DNA from: Methyloversatilis universalis FAM5
Lineage (GTDB): Bacteria; Pseudomonadota; Gammaproteobacteria; Burkholderiales; Rhodocyclaceae
Length of the DNA: 64,000 nucleotides
Direction: 5' to 3'
Assembly: GCF_000214035.2 (NCBI RefSeq)
Contig: NZ_AFHG01000050.1
Span: forward strand, 1-64,000
The position numbers and the translations under genes are program-made. Numbering within the stretch: the first letter of the stretch is position 1; the number at the start of each line of letters is the position of its first letter. The notes beneath the pieces were generated by a model. The model saw only the letters and a program-made list of their open reading frames with translations, did no database searches and was not told the origin of the DNA. Positions 17,014 to 24,372 of this stretch are shown here, piece by piece.

Positions 17014-20010
17014 TCAGCCATTCTCGCGCAACCAGACTTCGAAGTGTTCGGCCGGCAGCGGGCGCGAGAACAGATAGCCCTGGGCATAGTCGCAGCCCGC
17101 TTCACGCAGCAGTGCGAGCTGTTCATGGGTTTCCACCCCCTCGGCCACCACTTCGATGCCCAGCTTGTGGGCCATCACGATCATCGCTTCGCACAGCGCC
17201 CGTTCGCTGGAGTGCGCGGACAGCCCGCGCACGAAGGACTGGTCGATCTTCAGGTAGTCGATGTCGAACTTCTTCAGATAGGACAGCGACGAGTAGCCGG
17301 TGCCGAAATCGTCCAGCGACACCTGGACACCGGCGTCACGCAGCGCATACAGGCGCTGCAGCGTCTGCTCGTCCGCCTCGATCAGCATGCCTTCAGTCAT
17401 TTCCACCGCGATCAGGCTGCCCGACACCCCGTATTCGGCCAGCAGTTCGACCACCGACGGATAGCCCGGCTTGCGGTTGCGCAGGTGCACCGGCGACTTG
17501 TTCAGGCTGATCTGCACGGTTTCACCGAGGCGGGCCTGCAGGTCGCGTGCGAACTTGATGCCGGTGCGCATCACCCAGTCGCCGATCGGCAGGATGAGGC
17601 CGGTTTCCTCGGCGATCGGGATGAAGTCGGCCGGCGACACATGGCCCCGCTCCGGATGCTGCCAGCGGATGAGCGCCTCCGCCTTGCGTACCTTGCCGGA
17701 CGCGATGTGCACGATGGGCTGGTAGACCAGGCTGAACTGCGCCTGTTCGATCGCCGCGTGCATGTCGGCGACCAGTCTCATGCGGCGCTCGGCGTCGTCC
17801 TGCAGCGAGCGGGTGAAGTAGCTCACCCGGTTGCGGCCGGCGCGCTTGGCTTCGTACATGGCCTGATCGGCATGCATCATCAGATCGTCCACGCTGTCCG
17901 ACTCGCCCGGATAGAGCGTGATGCCGATGGATGCCGACACATAGGCCATGTGCTGATCGAGCTGGAAGGGCTGGTGCAGACGGTCCAGTATCTTCGCGGC
18001 GATGGCCTCGATCACTTCCGGCTGCTCGATCGCGCCCAGCAGCACGGTGAATTCATCGCCGCCGAAGCGGGCCACCACGTCAGTTTCGCGCAGGCAGCCG
18101 CTGATGCGCTGGGCGGCCTGCTTCAGCAGCCGGTCGCCGAGCGCGTGTCCCAGCGTGTCGTTCACTTCCTTGAAGCGGTCGAGATCGATGAACAGCAGCG
18201 CCAGCGACCAGCTGTGGCGCTGGCACAGCTTCATTTCCTGATCCAGCCGGTGGATCAGCATGTGCCGGTTGGGCAGGCCGGTGAGCGCGTCGTAGTTGGC
18301 CTGGCGCCAGATCATCTGTTCGTTGATCTTCTTCTCGCTGATGTCGCGCACGATGCCCAGCACCGCCGGATCGCCCTCGTGCACGAAGCGGGAGGCGATC
18401 AGTTCGATCCACACCGGCCGCTGGCCGTTCTTGTGCATGAACTGAACCTCGTAGCGGCGCAGCGGTTCCGGGCCGGCGCTGATGCGCAGCCGGAAGCGCT
18501 CGCACCACAGTTCAAGGAAATCCGGGTGCACCACGTCAGTGAAGTGCAGTCCGATGAACTCGTCGCGGCTGTAGCCCAGGATGCGCGGAAGCGCGGTGTT
18601 GGCGAACACGAAGCGGAAGTCCTGCGCGACGAACACGCCGTCGGCCATGGCGTCGAGCAGCGCCCGCTGCGCGAGTTCCGACTGCGCCAGATCGTTCATC
18701 ACCCGCCGTCTTTCGGTCACGTCGGTGTGGGTGCCCACCATGCGCAGCGGCAGCCCGTCAGCGTCGCGTGCCACCACCTTGCCGCGGTCCAGTATCCACA
18801 GGTAGTCGCCGTTGCGGTGGCGCACCCGGTGCTCGTTCACATACTGTTCGGTATGGCCTTCGAGGTGGGCCTGCACGTCGGCCATCACCTGACCGATATC
18901 GTCCGGGTGAACCCGGCTCGACCATTCGTCGAGACCGTTGCCGATCTCGTCCTCGGCGTAGCCCAGCATGCCTTTCCAGCGCGGGCTGAAGAACACGGTG
19001 CTGTGCACCACGTCCCAGTCCCACACGCCGTCGCCGGTGCCCTCCAGCGCAAACTTCAGGCGCACACGGCTTTCCGCCAGTTCGGCCTCGGCCTGCTTGT
19101 GTGCGCTCAGGTCGCGCCAGGTGGTGATGAACACGTCGCGGCCATCCAGCACCACCGCGGTCAGCAGCACCTCGATCGAACGCTCCGCGCTGTACGGGCT
19201 GCGGATCACCCATTCGAAACGGTGGCTGCCTTCACGCCGTGCGATGGCCATCATTTCGATCGCCTTGTCCGCCGACGGGCGACCGTCCGGCTGGCACTCG
19301 GGCGAAATGTCGGCGGGCCTCAGCGCGATCACCTGGGCGCGGTCCGGATAGTTCAGCATGCGCAGCGCAGCCGGATTCCAGTCGGTGAAGACGCCGGATT
19401 CCACGTCCAGCAGCAGCATCGGATCGGCGATCTTCTCGAACAGCACGCGGAAGCGACGGTCCGCGTCGGCCAGCGTACGCAGGCGGCTCAGCGCGTGGCG
19501 GAACTCGATCTGGTCGCGTGCCAGTTCGGCCAGCGCGATGAGCCGGGCGCGGCCTTCTTCGTCGAGCCGGCGGGGCCGGAAGTCGAGCACGCACAGCACG
19601 CCGACCGCGTGACCGCCTTCCACCTGCAGCGGTACGCCGGCGTAGTAGCGGATGCCGGGCGCGCCGGTGACCAGCGGATCGTGCCGGGTGACCGGATGGT
19701 CCAGTGTGTCCGGCACCTCATACACGCCGTCCTGCCGGATGGCCGAACCGCAGAAGCCCTCGCAGCGCGGAATTTCGCCAACCTCCAGCCCGTGCGCCGA
19801 CTTGAACCAGATGCGGTCGCGGTCCACCAGACTGATCAGCGCCACCGGCATGTCCAGCATCGAGGCGGCCAGCGCGGTGATGCGGTCGTAGTGCGTTTCG
19901 CGGACCGTATCGAGGATCCGGTACAGATGCAGCGCTTCAAGGCGACGCGCTTCGGTCCGCGTGTCTTCGGGCGGCAGACGGCCGCAGCCGTCGGGGTCGG
20001 GGGTGTTCAT
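17014..20010 (-). CDS. GAF-PAS-PAS-PAS-GGDEF-EAL cyclic di-GMP signalling protein
   Basis: A 998-residue protein without membrane segments. A GAF domain (about residues 25-185; FCGSAIRQDGVYEVPDTL, YYAGVPLQVEGGHAVGVLCVLD) is followed by three PAS domains (about 190-310, 325-440 and 450-570), GGDEF (650-654, with RETD inhibitory site) and EAL (EALIRW from 778). EAL residues are present, though two motifs are unusual: SLNKSPVHL in place of the common VNVSARQ, and EMTEGM in place of ELTES. The metal-binding N and E are kept in both. It is soluble, unlike its two neighbours, so it probably reads a cytoplasmic signal. Confidence 0.9.
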   Translation of the reverse strand: MNTPDPDGCGRLPPEDTRTEARRLEALHLYRILDTVRETHYDRITALAASMLDMPVALISLVDRDRIWFKSAHGLEVGEIPRCEGFCGSAIRQDGVYEVPDTLDHPVTRHDPLVTGAPGIRYYAGVPLQVEGGHAVGVLCVLDFRPRRLDEEGRARLIALAELARDQIEFRHALSRLRTLADADRRFRVLFEKIADPMLLLDVESGVFTDWNPAALRMLNYPDRAQVIALRPADISPECQPDGRPSADKAIEMMAIARREGSHRFEWVIRSPYSAERSIEVLLTAVVLDGRDVFITTWRDLSAHKQAEAELAESRVRLKFALEGTGDGVWDWDVVHSTVFFSPRWKGMLGYAEDEIGNGLDEWSSRVHPDDIGQVMADVQAHLEGHTEQYVNEHRVRHRNGDYLWILDRGKVVARDADGLPLRMVGTHTDVTERRRVMNDLAQSELAQRALLDAMADGVFVAQDFRFVFANTALPRILGYSRDEFIGLHFTDVVHPDFLELWCERFRLRISAGPEPLRRYEVQFMHKNGQRPVWIELIASRFVHEGDPAVLGIVRDISEKKINEQMIWRQANYDALTGLPNRHMLIHRLDQEMKLCQRHSWSLALLFIDLDRFKEVNDTLGHALGDRLLKQAAQRISGCLRETDVVARFGGDEFTVLLGAIEQPEVIEAIAAKILDRLHQPFQLDQHMAYVSASIGITLYPGESDSVDDLMMHADQAMYEAKRAGRNRVSYFTRSLQDDAERRMRLVADMHAAIEQAQFSLVYQPIVHIASGKVRKAEALIRWQHPERGHVSPADFIPIAEETGLILPIGDWVMRTGIKFARDLQARLGETVQISLNKSPVHLRNRKPGYPSVVELLAEYGVSGSLIAVEMTEGMLIEADEQTLQRLYALRDAGVQVSLDDFGTGYSSLSYLKKFDIDYLKIDQSFVRGLSAHSSERALCEAMIVMAHKLGIEVVAEGVETHEQLALLREAGCDYAQGYLFSRPLPAEHFEVWLRENG

Positions 20011-20146
20011 GATCGGGCGTGTGCCGTGGCGCGTATAAGATGAGGTCCGGAATCCGGAGCCTGAAAACCGGGAGATCGTGAGTGTCGGTTAACGGTCTCC
20101 GCCGTCCCGACTTGAACTTCATCCCCTTGTTTTGAAAAGTCATTTG

Positions 20147-21037
20147 ATGCAAATGCCCCATGAATGTCCCGATCCCGCGCGGAACCGCGCCGGGGCGGGC
20201 TTTGAGCCGGTTGCGGTGATCACCTGCGCCGACATGCCCAAGCCGGACAGCGACGGCGCGCTGCTGATGCAGGCGCTCGGCGAGCCGGTCGAACTGCTGT
20301 CCTGGGACGCTGACGCCGACTGGTCGCGCTTCAGCCGCGTCGTGCTGCGCTCGCCCTGGGACTACCACACCCGCCTGCCGGAATTCCTGGCCTGGGCCCG
20401 TCGCGTGGCCGCCCGCAGCCGGCTGCTCAATCCGCTGCCGGTGATCGAGTGGAACAGCCACAAGCGCTATCTGTTCGACCTGCAGCGCCAGGGCGTGGCC
20501 ATCGTGCCCACCCGCTTCATCGAGCGCGACGAGCCGGCGGCGGCGGCCGCGCTGGCCGCGTTCGGCGGCGCCGAGGTGGTGGTGAAGCCGGCGGTGTCCA
20601 TCGGCGCCTTCGGCGCGCTGCGGGGCGCTGCCGACAGCGGTGCAATGGCCGATCACCTGCGGGCGCTGGCCAGCGAGGGCGACGTGCTGCTGCAGCCCTT
20701 CCTGCCCGCCATCGCGGACGGCGAGGTGTCGCTCATCTTTTTCGGCGGCCGGTTCTCGCACGCGGTCCGCAAGGTGCCGCAGGCCGGCGATTTCCGCTGC
20801 CAGGACCTGTACGGCGGCGTCGCGCTGCCGCACGAACCGGACGCCGACGAACGCGCGCTGGCCGAGGCGGCGCTGGCGGCCGCCCCGGCCGGTTGGGTCT
20901 ACGCACGGGTGGACATGCTCAGGCTGGACGCTCGTCCGGTGCTGATCGAACTGGAACTGATCGAGCCCTCGCTCTTCCTCGACACCGCGCCGGGCAGCGC
21001 CGACCGGCTGGCGGCGGCGCTGCGGGCGGCGCCCTGA
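20147..21037 (+). CDS. ATP-grasp domain protein (RimK/glutathione-synthetase-like)
   Basis: A 296-residue cytoplasmic protein. It has the family pattern RSPWDYHTRLPEFLAW, NPLPVIEWNSHKRYLFDL, VVVKPAVSIGAFG (nucleotide-binding strand and loop), QPFLPAIADGEVSLIFFGGRFSHAVRK and VDMLRLDARPVLIELELIEPSLFL (metal-binding acidic residues). Such proteins ligate a carboxylate to an amine or thiol using ATP, but the substrates are unknown. Possible starts are TTG 20132, ATG 20147 and ATG 20153, with no clear ribosome-binding site. The Hsp70-like gene follows after 82 bases on the same strand. Confidence 0.8.
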   Translation: MQMPHECPDPARNRAGAGFEPVAVITCADMPKPDSDGALLMQALGEPVELLSWDADADWSRFSRVVLRSPWDYHTRLPEFLAWARRVAARSRLLNPLPVIEWNSHKRYLFDLQRQGVAIVPTRFIERDEPAAAAALAAFGGAEVVVKPAVSIGAFGALRGAADSGAMADHLRALASEGDVLLQPFLPAIADGEVSLIFFGGRFSHAVRKVPQAGDFRCQDLYGGVALPHEPDADERALAEAALAAAPAGWVYARVDMLRLDARPVLIELELIEPSLFLDTAPGSADRLAAALRAAP

Positions 21038-21119
21038 GCGTCCGCGCAGGCCTGCGCCGGGCTTGCACCGCCGGCGCAGGCCGCTTACCCTGCGCGCCCT
21101 CGCCGCATCCCCCCGCCCG

Positions 21120-22379
21120 ATGAACATCTCCGCCTGCGGTATCGACTTCGGTACGTCCAATTCCACCGTCGCCATCGTCGATGGCGGGCCGGCGCGCCTG
21201 CTCCCGCTGGAAGACGGCAAGCCCACTCTGCCGTCGGCGGTGTTCTTCAATCTGGACGAAGACTCGATGGCGGTCGGTCGCGCCGCGCTGGCCGAATACC
21301 TCGAAGGCTACGAAGGCCGGCTGATGCGCTCGATGAAAAGCCTGCTCGGCAGCGGCCTGATGGACGCCGGTACCGATGTCGGCGGCCGTCACCTGGCCTT
21401 CCGCGACCTGATCGGCGGTTTCATCGGCGAGGTGAAGAAGCGTGCCGAAACCGCGGCGCGCACGCGCTTTGACCAGGTCGTGGTCGGCCGGCCGGTGCGC
21501 TTCGTCGACGACGACGCCGACGCCGACCGCCTGGCCGAGGACACGCTGGCCGATATCGTGCGCCGTGCCGGCTTCAGCGACGTGAGCTTCCAGTTCGAGC
21601 CGATCGCCGCCGCGCACGCCTATGAACAGACGGTGCAGCGCGAATCGCTGGTGCTGGTGGTGGACATCGGCGGCGGCACCTCGGACTTCTCGCTGGTACG
21701 GCTGTCGCCCGACCGCCGCGCGCAGGTCGACCGCTCGGCCGACCTGCTGGGCAATACCGGCGTGCACATCGGCGGCACCGATTTCGACAAGCGGCTGTCG
21801 TTGGCCTGCGTCATGCCCGAACTGGGCATGGGCGGCCTGCTGATCAAGGGTGCGGTGCTGCCCAACAGCACCTATTTCCATCTCGCTACCTGGCACACCA
21901 TTCACCTGGCCTACCGGCGCGACGTGCTGCCCGGCCTGCAGGACATGGCGCGTGACGTGGTCGACGGCCGTCGCTTCGAGCGCCTGCTGCGGGTGCTGCG
22001 CGAGCGCAGCGGTCACCACCTCGCCATCCGCTCCGAAGCCGCCAAGATCGCGCTGTCGGATGCGCCGACGGTCGACCTCGATCTGGACGTGGCCGAAGCC
22101 GGCCTGCACGTGCCGGTGAGCCGCGCCGCGTTCGAGGACGCCATCGCCGCCGAGATCGCCCGGGTCGGCGACGCCGCGCTCGACTGCGTGGCCCAGGCCG
22201 GGCTGACGCCGGCCGCGGTCGACACGCTGTTCTTCACCGGCGGCTCCAGCGGGGTGCCGGCGCTGCGCCGCGCGCTGGCCGCCCGCTTCCCCGATGCCGA
22301 GGCGGTCGAGGGTGACCTCTACGGCAGCGTCGGCTGCGGTCTCGCCGTGGTGGCACGCCAGCGCTACGGCAGCGTCTGA
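21120..22379 (+). CDS. Short Hsp70-family protein (YegD-like)
   Basis: A 419-residue protein consisting of an Hsp70 nucleotide-binding domain only. Phosphate-1 motif GIDFGTSNSTVAIV is at residues 7-20, phosphate-2 motif LVVDIGGGTSDFSLV is at about 178-192, and the adenosine motif FFTGGSSGVPALR is near 374-386. No substrate-binding domain follows; the length fits YegD rather than DnaK. Members probably hydrolyse ATP, but their clients are unknown. It is downstream of the ATP-grasp gene and ends just before a cluster of REP-like palindromes. Confidence 0.85.
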   Translation: MNISACGIDFGTSNSTVAIVDGGPARLLPLEDGKPTLPSAVFFNLDEDSMAVGRAALAEYLEGYEGRLMRSMKSLLGSGLMDAGTDVGGRHLAFRDLIGGFIGEVKKRAETAARTRFDQVVVGRPVRFVDDDADADRLAEDTLADIVRRAGFSDVSFQFEPIAAAHAYEQTVQRESLVLVVDIGGGTSDFSLVRLSPDRRAQVDRSADLLGNTGVHIGGTDFDKRLSLACVMPELGMGGLLIKGAVLPNSTYFHLATWHTIHLAYRRDVLPGLQDMARDVVDGRRFERLLRVLRERSGHHLAIRSEAAKIALSDAPTVDLDLDVAEAGLHVPVSRAAFEDAIAAEIARVGDAALDCVAQAGLTPAAVDTLFFTGGSSGVPALRRALAARFPDAEAVEGDLYGSVGCGLAVVARQRYGSV

Positions 22380-22450
22380 CGGTCGGGTCGGAATCACGGG
22401 CAGGCTCGTTTCCACGAACCCCGGCCCGAGCCGCGATTCGCGAGTGCTTT

Positions 22451-22670
22451 GGTGGGAGCGGCCTTGGCCGCGACACGGCCGCGGCAGTCCGCAGGCGTCG
22501 ATCGAGGTGGCTGTCGGGGTCAGAAGACCCCTCCTACAGAAAACCGGCCCTGGCGCCAGCCATGGATCGGGCGCATTCCGGGTGGGAGCAGCCTCCGGTC
22601 GCGATGCAGCGCTGGCAGGCCATGGGCGCTGATTCCGGCCGCTGGCGCGATCAGGCGCGCTCCCACGACC
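22451..22670. repeat. Cluster of four REP-like palindromes in alternating orientation
   Basis: Four related units share the core GGTGGGAGC...CGCGA: 22451-22473 (plus; GGTGGGAGCGGCCTTGGCC start), 22513-22540 (minus; reads TGTAGGAGGGGTCTTC on the other strand), 22581-22604 (plus; GGTGGGAGCAGCCTCCGG start) and about 22643-22670 (minus; reads GTGGGAGCGCGCC on the other strand). Each contains its own imperfect stem. The alternating order is like the BIME clusters of enterobacteria and pseudomonads. The last unit overlaps the 3' end of the ferredoxin reductase gene and encodes its final residues. No gene is seen between 22380 and 22650. Confidence 0.7.
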
Positions 22671-24057
22671 GTGGTGCACCGGCCACCACGGCGGCCTCCA
22701 GCATGTCGTCGACCCGGACGAACTTCTCCGCCGGTTTGCCGCCCGCGCGCCCGCGCTCGGCTTCGGCCTGCGCGATCGCGCGCCATCCAGCGAAATCGAT
22801 CACCTTTCTGCGGTCGGCTGACAGTTGCGCCAGCAGGCCGGCGCGGCCGGCTTTCAGCGTGTCGAGCTGTGCGAGGTCGGCCAGCAGGCCCGCCACCGTG
22901 TCCACGCTGTCGGCGCGGTTGGTGCCGATGACGCCGGTCGGGCCGCGCTTGATCCAGCCGGTCGCGTACCAGCCGCGCAGCACCGTGCCGCCGGTGTCGA
23001 CGATGCGACCGTCGCGATGCGGCAGCGCGCCGCGCACCAGATCGAAGGGCAGGCCGGGCAGCGGCGTGCCGCGGTAGCCGACGCTGCGCAGCACCAGCCC
23101 GGCCGGCAGGCTCAGCCGCTCGCCGGTCGGCGTGGCCGATTGCGCGCCGGCTTCACCCGACAGCACCTGCGCTTCCAGTTCGATCCGTTCGATGCGCGAC
23201 CTGCCGCTCAGCGCCACCGGCGCGCGGTGGAAATGCAGGTGCAGCGGGCGCCGCCCGTCTTCGACCGGCGCTTGCGCGAAGCCGCGCAGGATGTCCAGGT
23301 TGCGCGGGGCGTGAACGAAGCCCGGCATGGCCAGTTCGGCCTGGCTGGCGTCGTTGAGCACCAGTGCGCCTGGATCGACGCGCGGCTGCCAGCCGGGCAG
23401 GGCGCCCAGTTCGCGCAGCTCTTTCGGGGTGAATTTCGCCTGCACCGGGCCGCGCCGGCCCACCAGATGGATTTCGCGGACGCGCGAGCGCGCCAGCGCG
23501 TCGAGTGCGTGCGCGGCGATGTCGGTGCGGCGCAGCGCGTCGATCGGCGACGCGAGGATGCGGCAGACGTCGATCGCCACATTGCCCTGGCCGATCACCA
23601 CGGCGACCTCCTGGTCGAGATCGAACTGGATGTCGGCGCATTCCGGCCGGCCGTTGTACCAGCCGACGAAATCGCCGGCCGCGTGCACGCCCGGCAGGTG
23701 TTCGCCGGCTATGCCGAGCCGGCGGTCGCCGGCCGCACCGGTGGCGACGATGACCGCGTGGTAGAGCGCGCCCAGCTGCCGCACCGACACATCGCGCCCG
23801 AGCTCGACATTGCCGAAGAAGCGCAGTCGCGGGTCTTCGGCGATCTGCGTGAATACCGCGGTGACCGATTTCAGTTTTGCGTGATCGGGCGCGACGCCGA
23901 AGCGCACCAGGCCGAAGGGCACCGGCAGGCGTTCGATCAGGTCGACCTCCACCTGCAGGCCGCTTTCCAGCAGGGCTTCGGCGGCGTAGAAGCCGCCGGG
24001 CCCGCTGCCGACGATGGCCACGCGCAGTGGCTGGCCTTCAGTTCCGGGTATCGACAT
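22651..24057 (-). CDS. Ferredoxin-NADP+ reductase, FprA/adrenodoxin-reductase type
   Basis: A 468-residue flavoprotein. The FAD-binding motif VGSGPGGFYAAEAL lies at about residues 16-29, GLVRFGVAPDHAKLK at about 49-63, the NADP-binding motif VIGQGNVAIDVCRIL at about 154-168, and the second FAD-contact segment GWIKRGPTGVIGTNRADS near 372-389. The enzyme moves electrons between NADPH and a ferredoxin. It directly follows a ferredoxin gene and a molybdopterin oxidoreductase gene on the same strand with gaps of six and three bases, so the three probably form one electron-transfer unit. Its last codons lie inside a REP-like repeat. Confidence 0.9.
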   Translation of the reverse strand: MSIPGTEGQPLRVAIVGSGPGGFYAAEALLESGLQVEVDLIERLPVPFGLVRFGVAPDHAKLKSVTAVFTQIAEDPRLRFFGNVELGRDVSVRQLGALYHAVIVATGAAGDRRLGIAGEHLPGVHAAGDFVGWYNGRPECADIQFDLDQEVAVVIGQGNVAIDVCRILASPIDALRRTDIAAHALDALARSRVREIHLVGRRGPVQAKFTPKELRELGALPGWQPRVDPGALVLNDASQAELAMPGFVHAPRNLDILRGFAQAPVEDGRRPLHLHFHRAPVALSGRSRIERIELEAQVLSGEAGAQSATPTGERLSLPAGLVLRSVGYRGTPLPGLPFDLVRGALPHRDGRIVDTGGTVLRGWYATGWIKRGPTGVIGTNRADSVDTVAGLLADLAQLDTLKAGRAGLLAQLSADRRKVIDFAGWRAIAQAEAERGRAGGKPAEKFVRVDDMLEAAVVAGAPRSWERA

Positions 24058-24063
24058 CGCGCA

Positions 24064-24369
24064 TCACAGCCCGAGCTGCTGGCGGCGCGCGTCGGCGCCG
24101 TCGAGCGGCGCCAGGCGCGTGCGGATGACCGGATAGCGCTGCGCCGCCTCGGCGTTGATGCGTATCCAGTGCTGCTGGTCGTCCGCCAGGTCGAATTCCT
24201 CGAAAATGGCGTGCACCGGGCAGGCCGGAATGCAGGCGCTGCAGTCTATGCACACCGCCGGGTCGATATAGACGCGCACCTCGTTCACGTGGAAGCAGGC
24301 CACCGGGCAGCTCGCCACGCAGTCGGTATAGCGGCAGCCGCGGCAGTTGTCAGTCACGACATGGGTCAT
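24064..24369 (-). CDS. FdxA-type ferredoxin with two iron-sulfur sites
   Basis: A 101-residue protein with cysteines at 9, 12, 17, 21 and 25 (CRGCRYTDCVASCPVACF) and a second set at 40, 43, 46 and 50 (CIDCSACIPACP). The pattern is that of the 7Fe ferredoxins of the FdxA/Azotobacter FdI type, with one 3Fe-4S and one 4Fe-4S cluster. The cysteine at position 12 would also allow an 8Fe form. The acidic tail EEFDLADDQQHW fits the family. It lies between the molybdopterin enzyme and its presumed NADPH reductase. Confidence 0.9.
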   Translation of the reverse strand: MTHVVTDNCRGCRYTDCVASCPVACFHVNEVRVYIDPAVCIDCSACIPACPVHAIFEEFDLADDQQHWIRINAEAAQRYPVIRTRLAPLDGADARRQQLGL

Positions 24370-24372
24370 GGT

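Noticed and set aside
14378-17077. Long plus-strand open frame opposite the LytS-type GGDEF/EAL gene
   Set aside because: Same antisense artefact; no recognisable motifs and no ribosome-binding site.
16924-20043. Very long open frame on the plus strand opposite the GAF-PAS-GGDEF-EAL gene
   Set aside because: Its product is histidine-, arginine- and alanine-rich with no domain, while the minus strand encodes an intact multidomain protein. Long antisense frames are a by-product of GC-rich codon usage.
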